Origin: Moringa oleifera
Lineage: Eukaryota; Streptophyta; Magnoliopsida; Brassicales; Moringaceae
Reading direction: 5' to 3'
DNA length: 64,000 nucleotides
Assembly: GCA_021397835.1 (NCBI GenBank)
Contig: JAJFZO010000631.1
Location: 496,001-560,000, forward strand
The position numbers and the translations under genes are program-made. Each line of letters begins with the position of its first letter. Within the stretch, counting starts at the first letter, position 1. Below, one piece after another: positions 24,241-34,848 of this stretch. The notes beneath the pieces were generated by a model. It had not been told where the DNA came from. It worked only from the letters and a program-made list of their open reading frames with translations, and ran no database searches.

Positions 24241-25426
24241 ACTTTTCATATTTTCAAAAATTTCTTAGGAAAAAGGTCAATGCTCTGCTCGAAATTTATG
24301 TGTTTCATCTTTACTTTATTTTGCATCCATGACATTAAGCAAGGAAGAGCAGCTATAGATACCAATTTTACATGGGCTTGTTTTGCAAATAATAAAATTT
24401 CTCAAGGGTTATATGCGAGAGTTTCAAAATTGATATCAATAACGAAGTAAAAGATTAAATGATTGAAAAGAAATGAAAAAGTGAATTTTCAAGGTTGTTA
24501 GAGGTATTTTGGTAATGTTATACTCTAAAAGGAAAAATGGTATTTTTTGTTTTCCATGAACATTCTCGATCACAATTAGTATCTTGGAGGTTATTTTTTG
24601 ATTTTGTAAGGAGAAATTTGGTAATTTTGGATAACTCAAAAGGAGAAATTAGGAAATTCAAAAAAAATTTAAGGGTAAATAAGTGTTTGAGTTTAAAATT
24701 GGGGTTTTTTTTTTTCAATTTAAGGTTAAAGTGATAATTTTTAGGTAAGGGCATCATGAAAATTTCACAAAATGGATATAAATAAAAAAGGTTAACAACA
24801 TTGATAAGAATTGTAATTTACTTAGGATCTCAAATTTTGGATCTGCAAAAAACAACTTATAGCTATTTAAGACTTATGTTGTTGTTAGATTCTCAATTTG
24901 AGACTTTCACTTATAATTTTTGTTAATAGTAGCAATTTTGCATACATACATGATGTCCAATGTGATTTTTACTTATATAATTACTCAAGTACCTTTTCAA
25001 CACTATCAAAATAAATAAAATTTACTCTTTTTTTTTGTTTTCTTTAAATATTTATATTTAACATATTCTCACTAAGTTTTATGTAAAGAAATAATATTTT
25101 AAGATTATGAGAAAAATATAGGTCTTCTTGATGCCATTAACTAAAATAAATTATTAATTATAAAATAAAAGAAAAAAATGATAAGAAAAAGGAAAAAGAA
25201 GAAACATAATAATATTAAAAGAAAACACACTCAGTTTTCATTAAAGCGTGGGGCCTATCGATATGAAGGCACTCTAGATTGCTAATTTTTCATTTGAAAA
25301 AGACTTCATTTGTTCTTCTTTCTTGCTTTAGTTTGGTCTTAGCTCTTTTTTTTTTTATTGTTCCATCAATGTTTGGATAAAGATAAAGGTTTCTTAAAAT
25401 GAACAAGGGGTGAAAGAGAAAAAATT
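24241..25426. other. Non-coding stretch before the pectate lyase pseudogene
   Basis: Low-complexity A/T-rich DNA. Several overlapping short open frames on both strands at 24436-24757 are accidental (poly-A/poly-T runs). 24490-24760 repeats phrases such as TTTTGGTAAT and AGGAGAAATT, but no family was recognised. Confidence 0.5.
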
Positions 25427-26671
25427 ATGACATTGGTGATCCCTCAAAGATGGGCATATGCATCTTTAGTTGTGCTTTTCATTTTGTTTGTCAGTCCTAT
25501 TGCCACTATATGTAACAATGAGACTTTTAGTTTTAGAAACGCAAACGTAAAGCAATTATAAAGCTTAAAATACTTAATAATAGTAAAAAAGTTGGAGGAG
25601 ATTATGTTGAACCAACATGATGTGGCCACCCAAGACAAAGTTACTGATGAGGTTGCTGCTATGGTTGAAATGAGAAAAAGCAACTACATCAAGAGCAAGA
25701 AGCTAGGTTATTTCTCCTATGGAACAAGGAACCTAATTGATGATTATTGGCATTATGACTTCTAATAGCACATGAATCATAAGCATCTTGCTGATTGTCG
25801 AATTAGTTTTGGCCAAAATATCATGGGTAGTCATGATGGGTGCTTTTATGTTGTCACTAACTCGGGTGATGATGACCTTGTTAACCTCAAGCTTAGTACT
25901 CTAGCCCATGCTATTATCCATGATAAGCCCATTAAGATTATCTTTAAAAAGGATATGGTGGTACAACTAAAGCTAGAGTTTTTCATGAACAACTTCGAAA
26001 CCATTGATGGGCTTGATGTTCTTGTCCACATTATCAATGGAGAGTTTATCACGATTCAATATGATATAAATGTAATCATTCATGGTCTCTATATTCATGA
26101 TTACAAGTCCACGGGCAATACCATGGCGAGGAGCTTACTAATTTATTTTGAGTGGAGGAATGGCTAATGGTGATGCCATCTCAATTTTTAAGTCAAGCTA
26201 TATTTGGGTTGATCACAATTCACTCTCTAGTTATGCTAATGGCCTTGTTGATGTTGTCATGAGTTTTACTATCATTACCATTTTGATCAACCACTTTGTG
26301 CACCATAATGAGTTTATGATTAAATCATAGTGATTCTTATACCATGGATAACTAGATACAAGTGACCATTGCTTATAACCATTTTGGAGTGGGACTTATT
26401 TAGAGAATGCCTATACACACTTGGGTATTTTCATGTGGTGAATAATGATCATATTCAATAGGAAATGCATGCTAGGAAAAACATATAGATTATTCCAACC
26501 AACCCCCTCACCAAGAGGTTACCAACATGGTGACCATTCACTCCATCTAGTGTAGAAGCCTCAGCTGGCCATGCCAAGGCCTCAACGTTGGGAACTAAGT
26601 CCTTTTCCATGGTTAAAGCCATGACTAATGATGCTAATGCTTTTCCTTACTGTAGGGATAGACAATGTTAG
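25427..26671 (+). pseudogene. Pectate lyase (polysaccharide lyase family 1) pseudogene, intron-free
   Basis: Pectate lyases are secreted enzymes that cleave de-esterified pectin by beta-elimination. The copy begins MTLVIPQRWAYASLVVLFIL, a plausible signal peptide. It continues through a central region with HLADCRISFGQNIMGSHDG and FYVVTNSGDDDLVN, then IIFKKDMVVQLK, then NVIIHGLYIHD, then [20 protein letters not shown] (the WVDH motif carries a calcium ligand). Further on are VTIAYNHFG and RMP, and the C-terminus is LGTKSFSMV...CRDRQC. It is therefore full length, about 415 codons. Stops occur at 25559, 25763 and 25766, a frameshift at about 26160, and more after 26328. The conserved arginine-rich segment after RMP is corrupted. 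No intron interrupts the alignment although most plant family members have introns, which suggests retroposition. No poly(A) tail was seen. Confidence 0.92.
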
Positions 26672-26863
26672 TGGTTTCTCACTTCATTAAAATGATCAAA
26701 ACAAAACACCACCAAAATTTTTATTTGATATTACTTCTTGTTATTTACATCTAAAAATATCCATTATCCAGTTGTTGTTTATTTACAATGTACCACCAAC
26801 TTCCTAGTTTTTGATTAGTACTTGTCCAACTTTGTTTTTTACTATTTATCAATCATTGTCAAG
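26672..26863. other. Short spacer between pectate lyase pseudogene and LTR element
   Basis: Nothing recognised. Confidence 0.5.
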
Positions 26864-27346
26864 TTGGGCCTTTGATGGCCATATTGTAACTTAGTTTGGT
26901 GATGAAATCTTGCAAGAATGAGAGAGAGGTCTCAAAGGTCACTTTGACACTCTTGTCAAAAAGAGAGATGAGAGAAATTGAGGAAGTAAAAAAGAAATGA
27001 AATCTAGATCTTAGTAATATGCATGTACCCGAGATTTATATACCAATGAACTTAGGTGGGAAAAAGGAAATTTTTACTCGTTAAATGCATGTGCTCAATT
27101 AGTTCATTGAAAGATGTAAAAGGCAACCAAGGTTTATTATACTAGAAGAGTTTTTTATGTTCAAAGGTTGAATATAAGGATAGGTATGTCTTTTACTCAT
27201 AAGATAAAGCTTCCTTGGGATGCTAGGTTAAGGCATGTAATTTGGATCTAATCCATGAGCATCTGAGTTGACTAAATAGGTTACCACTCGGGTTTCCAGT
27301 TGGGCTTAGTTTGGATGTTTTGTTGCCTCAGTTTAAGTAGCCTATT
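26864..27346 (+). repeat. 5' LTR
   Basis: Left copy of the direct repeat pair described for the 26864-30323 element. Confidence 0.75.
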
Positions 27347-27348
27347 TA

Positions 27349-27362
27349 CCATATCATAAGCC
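27349..27362 (+). other. Decayed primer-binding site
   Basis: CCATATCATAAGCC matches TGGTATCAGAGCC at about 9-10 of 13 positions and sits right after the 5' LTR, which is where a primer-binding site belongs. Confidence 0.45.
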
Positions 27363-28911
27363 CTATTCGACTATTAGATTTAGAGAAATTTAAACCTAAA
27401 TGGTGAAATTTAAACCGAAAGGTGAAATTTTTGCAAATGAAATAGGATAAGGAAAAATAATAAAGTACTAGTTCTTATGTTTTCCCTTAATTTTAGGGAG
27501 GTTCTTATTGAGGTATCGAAGTGCTTTTAGTGCATAAGGAAGTTTTTGAAAGATGCCTTCTGAAACAAAGCCTCTGTAGGTTGTTAGCTATTGTGTTTTT
27601 ACCTTATTTATGCACTTTTGACTTAGTGTAGCTCCTATACCATTTGATTTTGTCTTTTGTACCTGAAAATGGTCTAGCTTTGAGTTGTAATATGACGCTA
27701 GGATCTGCCTCAAGTTTTACAAGTACTTGTTTACACGGATGAGCTACTAATACCATAGAAACCTATTTATATTTAAAGATCATAGCTCTTTCTAGGTATC
27801 TACTCAAGAGTTTCCCATACTCTTATCCTTAGGTCATTAATAATGTTATGGTCCTATTTGGGGACACATTTATTGTTAACTCACATATAAGTAATAGTAC
27901 GTATAATATTACCTTATATGCTTTAGGAGCTATTATAATGGCATTTGAAGCAGACTTGTTGTAATAATAACTATTTTTCATATAATTATTATTGTGGTTA
28001 TGCAACTAAAGTTGTTTCTTATGTAGCTGGAGCTATTTTTGTATAGCCAAAGTTTTTTTTCTTTTATGCATGTAGAACTATCTTTATTTGATGCGGTGAG
28101 ATTTCCCTTTGGAAATGAGCCTTTTTACTTGAAATGTGTATATCTTTTGAGAGTTTTAATATCTTATTTTTTGTTATCTAAGTAGTATAGGTATTTATTT
28201 ATTTTTTATTTCATTTAAGTTCTAAAGTACCTTTCACCATTAGATCTTTGTGATTTTAGGCCTTGGTGTGCCTTTTATTGACTGGTGCAATGGTGTGCTT
28301 ATCAAGCTAGTCTTGTAAGCTACTTTTATGAAAGAGGTTCCTCCTAGTAAGAACCTGTTAAAGTGTTAGCTTTCATGGGCATAGTTATATCATGCTATAT
28401 TTTGCACAAGACATGCTTTTGTTGATGTTAATGAGAAGGTTGTTAGAAAAATTACCCTAATTGTTGCTTAAACTAAGGGTTTTAGTCTAGGTGTTTAGGA
28501 AGCTATTCCTATACTTTGAGATCCAATGATTACTAATGCTATTCTCAAGCTAGCATTGGGAGCGCTGTTGTTTCTATTAGAGTGAGCGATGAGATGTCGA
28601 ATGCTTCTTTGGGGTCTTATTAAGGCACCTCATTTTGATGTTTATTACATATAGTTTATGTGTGCCTCTAGGCATGTAGGCTTATTAATAAAGCCTTTCC
28701 TTCTTTTCATGTTCCTTTTGGGGGTCAGATTGATTTTACCCCTTAAGGTTTTATTGATAATGGCATGCTAAATGCTTAATGATGATATCTCTTTTCTATC
28801 TCTTTTGTCAGAGTTCTATTCACCGTACACCTCTTGGTCCTATTGACAATGCCTCTAGGCATGTGTGCTTTTAGTGATGCATTACTCTTCATGTTTTTCT
28901 TCTTATCTTAG

Positions 28912-29157
28912 TGTAGTTTATGGTACCTACCTTAAGAGAAGAATGCCAAGATCTAGTTTATTGAAGAAATTAAGCTACGAAAAGAGTTGTCTAAATATCT
29001 CAATGTAGTTTATGGTACTCACCTTAAGAGAAGAGTGCCAATATCTAGTTTACTGAAGAAATTAAGCTAAAAAAGAGTTGTTTAAATATCTTAATGTAGT
29101 TGATGGTACCTACCTTAAGAGAAGATTGCTAAGTTCTAGTTTACTGAAGATAGTCTC
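28912..29157 (+). repeat. ~91-bp tandem repeat, about 2.7 copies
   Basis: TGTAGTT-ATGGTAC recurs at 28912, 29005 and 29095, each followed by CTTAAGAGAAGA-TGC and by a TCTAGTTTA-TGAAGA block. The copies are very similar, so this duplication is much younger than the 122-bp array. It lies in the interior of the LTR element. Confidence 0.85.
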
Positions 29158-29815
29158 GATTTTGATATGTTACTTGTTCCACCATTTGCTTAAGTGGTAT
29201 TAATTCTTTGTTCAAGATTTTGTAGTCTTTATTTCTTAGATGCAAGTTGATCAAAATCTCACCTTTATATGGCTTCTTGATGGATTGATCAAGAACAAAT
29301 TTCTTGGTTGCTTCTTTTAATTGATTAGGTGTATTCTCAAGCTTAGTTTGTTTCTTCTTCTTAAAGATCTTGATTCTCAAGACTTCATCATGGCAATAGT
29401 CCTTCATTATCTGTGCTTTTCAAGGCTCTATAGTCTTCTACCTTATGGTGTGATTATTGTGAAAATAACACCACTATTTTATCTCTACAGTTTAGATTAT
29501 TTAGTGGCCTTTGCATCCGCAAATCATCCTTTACAATTGAATATATATGCCTCTTAGAGATTGTAGGGTAAGTACATTTTTTCTCCTCTTTTGGATTCTC
29601 GTTTGTAGAATCTCTTCTTAAAGTTCGTAGTTTGCCATTGTTGGCAAATCCTGGCCAACTTGAATTCTTAATCACCAGGAAATAGATTCTAGGTTGTAAA
29701 AATAGAGAAAATCGAGCATGTGTGGCTTTTCTTCGTTTTTTTGTAAGGATGTTTTTTTGTTGTGATTTTCTACAAAAGATGCCAATTAATGTTGCAAAAA
29801 AATTATAGAAGGAGT

Positions 29816-30323
29816 TTGGACTTTCAATGGTTGGATTTTGGCATAGTTTGGTGACACAATCCTAAAAGAATGAAAGAAAGGTAAGCACGAATATGCCATA
29901 AGGTCACTCTAATGTTGTTAACCATAAGGGAAATGAGAGAAATTAAGAAAGTAAATGGAGATTGAGTCTAGATCTTAGCAAGATGCGTAAACTTGAAAAT
30001 TATATACCTATAAGCTAAGGTGGGAAAAGTGAATCTTTATCCATTATCTGCACATGTCAATTAATTCACTAAGAGATGCAGAAGGCAGTTACAAGTTTGT
30101 TATTCCAAAAGAGTTTCTAGTATGTTTGAAGGTTGAAGACAGGGGTAGATATGTCCTTTCCTTATAAGATAAAGCTTTTTTAGCAAGCTGGATGAAAACA
30201 TATAATTGAATTCGATCCATGGGTATTCAGGTTAACAAAATAGGTTGCCACTTGGGTATGACCTTAGGTTTTTAATTGGGTTTACTTTGAATGTTCTATG
30301 AGTTTAGGCTTCAAGTAGCCCAC
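29816..30323 (+). repeat. 3' LTR
   Basis: Right copy of the direct repeat pair described for the 26864-30323 element. Confidence 0.75.
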
Positions 30324-30470
30324 ACATTTATGATGGTTTCAAAAATATTATCATAAATATTTTATATTTTTTTTCCTTTTTATGATGGTTTTAAAAGGTC
30401 ATGATAATTCTATGATGGTCTTAAATGCCCATTATAAAAATATCATTGTTTCTCTTTTTTTTTTTGCTCA
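30324..30470. repeat. Remnant of a CACTA-type subterminal array
   Basis: Three imperfect units of the form TATGATGGTTT...AAA..TCATGATAA occur between 30328 and 30450. The motif is close to the TATGACGGTCT array of CACTA element 1. No CACTA terminus remains. Confidence 0.5.
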
Positions 30471-30859
30471 TGTGTGTTAATGGGCCTCTTTATGCATAAC
30501 CTTGAAATCAATCCTTTTTATAGCCTCCTCCTTTGGTTCTCCATCAAGCAACCTTAGATTTTTATTTGCATACTCGAAGTCTACTGTTTCTAGTCTTTTC
30601 ATTTTTTACAAGTATTAGCGTAGGATTACTTATTCTTTAAACAAACCATAGCATCATTAAATATTTTTTATTAAGACATTTGAATGATATGTACCTTAAA
30701 AAGATTATTCATTATTACAAGACCATTTTTTGCATTGGTTTCTATGGTGTTCATAGGAATGTTAGCATTAAAAGTGATTTTCATTTCTTACATTATCAAA
30801 CAACTTTAGATTGAAACCTTTACGTTTCGGTAAACTCATGTTCATGCATTTTTCAATAA
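30471..30859. other. Spacer left of CACTA element 2
   Basis: Nothing recognised. Confidence 0.5.
30857..30859 (+). repeat. Target-site duplication TAA, left
   Basis: Matches 34846-34848 on the other side of element 2. Confidence 0.55.
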
Positions 30860-30869
30860 CCCTACAACT

Positions 30870-31085
30870 TTGAAACTATCATCTTTGTTCATGTCATTAA
30901 AAGGGAGAGTTTTTAATGACAGTTCAACAGTTGTCGTTAAATGGGGTGCATTTAATGACTGTTCTAATAGAACTGTCATTAAAGGGGGGCCTTTAATGGC
31001 AGTTCTAATAGAACTAACATTAAAAGGAAGCTTTAATGTCAGTTTGATTATAACTGCATTAAAAAGGTCTATTTTTAATTCTTTT
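30870..31085. repeat. Subterminal palindrome array, left end of element 2
   Basis: Five or so units of TTTAATGACAGTTC and its inverted partner GAACTGTCATTAAA, with spacings of 25-35 bases. It matches the right-end arrays of the same element. Confidence 0.8.
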
Positions 31086-31439
31086 TATTAATTTCGAAAA
31101 TACAAAACTTCTACATTCAAATGATCCAAAATCTGCATATACAAAATTTTTTATCTCTTCCACATCAACCATATACATCAATACAATTCTTCACAATTTG
31201 CAACCAAAATTTTCCTATTATACACTTCGATACCATTCTCATTGACATCGTCATTACTTCTTTCATGTTTGAAAACATTCAAAATAATCCAATCTAAAAA
31301 AGTAATAAAAGATGAACAAAATAAAAAAATTTGATGGCATAATTGAACTCTATATATAAAATACATGAGTTTAAATATACATTATTATACACAATCCTAA
31401 AAATTCAACTATATAAATCCAATGATGTTCATGTGTACA

Positions 31440-32240
31440 AAAATCTTCAAGGTTCAACTTTCCAATATGGCACTCCAAAGAAATTGTCCAACCTCCTTTC
31501 TAACTTCATCGATATCCGATTGGGTGTAAGTATCTATGTCCACTAACTATATTTATAAAAAATAAATTCAGTCTAATTAAAACCTTAGATAAGCATATCA
31601 ATTAATTACTTAAGTATTTACATAAGCAAATGCTTAAAAACTTACCATTTTTGCATATGGGATATTTTTATCACGCCTATCAATGATGTTCCTCAAGAAT
31701 TTCATAATATAATATCCATACTCAGTATTTGAAGGCTGATGTGGACACTACATTAAAAAGTTTTAATTGTTATATTTTACAAAATAAATAAAACTAACAT
31801 CACATATAAGTTAGCAGGAATACTTCTAGGAATGCGCATATTACTTGATTTTTTGAACACTTGAAACAATTTAAAAGAGTTGCCAATAGAAAATAATCAA
31901 TATTCTTCAGAGTAAAAATAATAAATATTAACATAAATATTTTTACTTACATGGACATAAGTTGATCTAGTTCTTGACGAGAACCATGGTTCAAAGGATC
32001 AAAGATATTGTACATAAAATTACGAGGCTCGACAACCACCAACAGTTAGTGTTGCCTACATTATGAAAAATAAATGTTCAAAAATATTGTGAACAAAACT
32101 ATAATTATTTCAACTAGTATTATAACTTACCTCAAGTTATAAGGAAATATCACTACTCCTTCGTCACATGGATCTATCATTCTATTGGTTAGGTGACGAG
32201 CTTGGGTGTCTATACTTATAGACATTCCATGTGACAATGT
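31440..32240 (-). pseudogene. Ulp1/C48-type cysteine protease of CACTA element 2, catalytically dead
   Basis: Five short exons with GT/AG borders read right to left. About 32131-32236 ends DEGVVIFPYNL. 31951-32055 has the catalytic-histidine position followed by a stop, then LLVVVE and FDPLNHGSRQELDQLMS. About 31810-31890 is weakly conserved. 31646-31748 reads CPHQPSNTEYGYYIMKFL. About 31447-31533 reads YTQSDIDEVRKEVGQFLW. The order and borders parallel the protease exons of the big CACTA element at 49130-49930. In the 31646-31748 exon the active-site cysteine of the QPSNxECGYY motif is replaced by tyrosine (codon at 31718-31720). The upstream half of the gene is missing. Confidence 0.82.
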
Positions 32241-32760
32241 TGACGAATCAGCAAATAAATAATTAATAACTACTTAATTAATTAATACAGAAAGTTAATA
32301 TTTACTTAACATCTAATTTATTACTATAAAAGCATCTAATTAACTAGTTAGTAAAATAATTGAAATTTAAATAACATTTAATTATTTACTTTACAAGTAT
32401 TAAATTTATTAATTAAAATTTAAATACATAATTAATAATTATTTAGTTAATTAAGATATAGTCAATATTGAATTAACATCTAATTAATTACTATATAAGT
32501 ACTTAACAAGCTAGTAACCTAATTAATATTTAAATAACATGTAATTTTTTACTTCACAAGCATCTAATTTATTAATATTAGCTAAATAAATGATTGATAA
32601 TTAATTAGTTAATTAAGACATAGTAAACTAATTATCATCTAAGTAATTCCTACACAAGCATCTAACTAACTAGTAACTTAATTGATTAAAATTTAAATAA
32701 CATTTAATGATTTATTTTACAAGCATATAATTACTTAATTATCTATTTAAAATTTAACTA
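32240..32760. repeat. ~160-bp AT-rich tandem repeat, about three copies
   Basis: AGCATCTAATTAACTAGTTA-like phrases recur at about 32331, 32499 and 32656. Each is preceded by an ACATCTAATTAATTACTA-like block and followed by a TTTAAATAACATTTAATTATTTA-like block. It lies directly beside the protease pseudogene. The repeat fades into general AT-rich DNA up to about 33170. Confidence 0.75.
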
Positions 32761-33239
32761 AATATATTAACTTATGTTAACTACAAAATCAATATAATTA
32801 AATTTGACAAAATATACCAATTAATCTCACCTAAAAAAATTAATTCAAACATAAATTCATCTAATATAATTAAGTTTTCAAGATATAAAATTAACATCTA
32901 ATTAATTTATCAATTAATCTAAAAATCTTAATAATTATGAAATAATAAATGCATCAAATGTAGACTCATTTATTCCAAATATGCTCATCCAAATATACTA
33001 AAATGAACTCAAATTTCATCAATTAATAACAATTCATCAAACACACTTAGTAAAAAACTTTTCAAAATAATATACATCCTCAACACATTTTTTAAACTAA
33101 TATTAACCAAATTGAATCAAAAGTATGAAACTTAAATTTCATAAATTTTTTTTTGAATCTATAACAAAATACTTACATATGTTTGAAAACCAAAGATGAA
33201 CGAATGGAGAGGGGAGGTATGGCTGCCCTTGTGAAGATT

Positions 33240-33560
33240 AAGACAAATGAGAGAGAAAGAAGTAAGGAAAGAGGCAATGCCATTTCCAGTCATTGGCCTA
33301 GCTACTTCTAGACGGAGAGCAAAGAGGAAATGGCCAGAAGAGAGGCAGTGCCACTGTTACGCTAGCAGCTGGTCTAGTTGCTTCAAGATAGAGACCAAAA
33401 GGGAGAGGGTCGAAAAGAAGTAATACTGCTACCAGCAGCTAGCCTAACTGCTTCTAGATGGAGAGCAAAGAGGAAAAGGGCTAGAGAAAGGTAGTGCAAT
33501 TGTCAATAATTGGTTTAGCTTCTAGACAGAGAGCAAAGAAGAGAAGGATGACCTAGAGAG
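33240..33560. repeat. ~80-90-bp GA-rich tandem repeat, about four copies
   Basis: The block GGCCTAGCTACTTCTAGACGGAGAGCAAAGAGG recurs as variants near 33295, 33368, 33442 and 33510, each followed by GGCCAGAAGAGAGGCAGTGCC-like sequence. It is clearly higher in G+C than its surroundings, suggesting an origin elsewhere. Confidence 0.8.
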
Positions 33561-33619
33561 TAAAAATTATGCGCGAGACTCTGGTGGGTTCTAGAGACAA
33601 ATTTAGGATCCGTAACTTA

Positions 33620-34812
33620 AAAGCAAAGTGGGCAGCCTTTAACATCAGTTCTGGAAGAACTAGCATTAAAAGCCACTGACTTTGAGTTGAAGGCCAGAGA
33701 ATTTAATGGCAGTTCTTGCAGAGCTGGCATTGAAGGATAGAAACTTTAACGGTAGTTCTTTCGTAACTGGCAGTGAAAGCTGTAGGTATTGAGAAAAATA
33801 GTGTTTCATTGTTTATATATCAGAGGAGTGGATGCACTTGGCAGGATCCTCTATCTCAGTGCGCAATGCATTGTTTTGGGTGTGCTTTTGGAAATTCAAG
33901 TGTGCATGCAGCCACGAGATGCACTTTGGTGAAGCTTAAGTTTACATTCGTTTCTCAAACTCAAGCTATGCTGCAACCATAAGTTTAACTTCATTCCTAG
34001 CCTAATGCTCTGCACCCTAACCAACCTTTGAATCCTAATGTGCAGTCTCACGCATTGACAGGCCATCTAAGTGGTGGAGACTTCAAATGCCATTGCTGCT
34101 ATAAGCAGCAGTAGAAACACCAATAGTAGTAATGGCCATTACTGCTACTGTAAACAGTTGTTGCTGTTGCTTTTGTAAGCGGCGGTAGCAACAGCTGCTA
34201 TATGCGAAAGTAGTAACAGCTGTTGTAAACGGTTGCTGCTACAACAGGTGCAGCCAAATTAGGAGTTGATGGAGGAACCAAATTGGACTGTGAGCTACTT
34301 TGTGGTGCAATTATATGTTTATGTTGTTGCTGCTATTGCTGAAAGTTGACTTGTGCAGGTAAAGCATTCATTTTAGTAACTTTAAGCATCTCATGTTCAA
34401 GCAAAGCAATAGCAAGTGCATGGAGCTCTTAGTAAGAAATGCTTCACTTCTTTCTCAACATGGATGGCTACAATGAGCATGCCCACCCACAGGGAAAGTT
34501 GTAAGCCTATGTGGCTCATCAGAGATTGCAACTGTAATCCCACTCCTATTATAGTAGTGATTGGTGTTTTAATGCCAGTTGCTTAAGAACTGGTGTTAAA
34601 AGACCAATCACTAGAGTTTTTAATGCCAGTTCTTGAGGAACTAGCGTTAAAGGCTCTAGTGATCCATCTTTTAATGTCAATTCTTATTTAGCTGACGTTG
34701 AAAACCTTATTTTTAATGGCAGTTTTGGAACAACTGACATTAAAAGTGTTAACTGCCATTAAAAGTGTTAATAAAACTTTTAATGACAGTTATTTGAATA
34801 ACTATCATTAAA
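33620..34812. repeat. Subterminal palindrome arrays, right end of element 2
   Basis: The TTTAATG-CAGTTCT / AGAACT-GCATTAAA motif forms two blocks, 33620-33780 and 34560-34812, separated by about 780 bases of foreign-looking sequence. The split-block arrangement is the same as at the left end of the 13.1-kb element. Confidence 0.75.
33860..34500. other. Possible captured gene fragments with glutamine-type triplet repeats
   Basis: On the minus strand 34270-34440 reads as protein-like sequence: ALLEHEMLKVTKMNALP, then a CAG-type glutamine run, then a Ser/Pro/Asn-rich stretch. 34090-34240 is dominated by GCTGCT/CAGCAG-like triplets. On the plus strand 33960-34090 reads SQTQAMLQP and, after stops, HPNQPLNPNVQSHALTGHL. 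Composition is unlike the AT-rich element around it. The source gene was not identified, and low-complexity translation could mislead here. Confidence 0.4.
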
Positions 34813-34845
34813 TTATTGCCATTTATTATAATTTTTGTAGTAGTG

Positions 34846-34848
34846 TAA
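34846..34848 (+). repeat. Target-site duplication TAA, right
   Basis: Matches 30857-30859. A 3-bp match alone is weak (1 in 64), but it coincides with both predicted termini. Confidence 0.55.

Larger units (their letters stand above)
26864..30323 (+). mobile_element. Non-autonomous LTR retrotransposon with both LTRs
   Basis: 26864-27346 and 29816-30323 are diverged direct repeats of roughly 480-510 bases. Shared phrases include TAGTTTGGTGA, GAGAGAAATTGAGGAAGTAA / GAGAGAAATTAAGAAAGTAA, CTAGATCTTAG, ATATACC, GGTGGGAAAA, ATAAGATAAAGCTT, and a TAGGTT-CCACT-GGGT stretch, in the same order. A decayed initiator-Met primer-binding site follows the first copy. The ~2.45-kb interior has no gag, protease, integrase or reverse transcriptase that I can see, so it would depend on enzymes from other elements (LARD-like). 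Exact LTR edges and target duplication could not be fixed. Confidence 0.8.
30860..34845 (-). mobile_element. CACTA element 2 (4.0 kb, internally deleted)
   Basis: The right end is ...TTTTTGTAGTAGTG at 34845. The left end is CCCTACAAC at 30860, a one-base decay of CACTACAA. The same three bases, TAA, flank both ends (30857-30859 and 34846-34848), as expected for the 3-bp target duplication of this superfamily. Both ends carry arrays of one palindromic motif, TTTAATGACAGTTCT paired with AGAACTGTCATTAAA (30890-31080; 33620-33780 and 34560-34810). Inside are a dead Ulp1-like protease gene in antisense, two tandem repeat tracts and apparently captured coding scraps. The main transposase gene is absent, so it is non-autonomous. 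Confidence 0.75.

Noticed and set aside
24436..24757. Four overlapping open frames on both strands
   Set aside because: Mutually overlapping, low-complexity, lysine/phenylalanine-rich translations of poly-A and poly-T runs.
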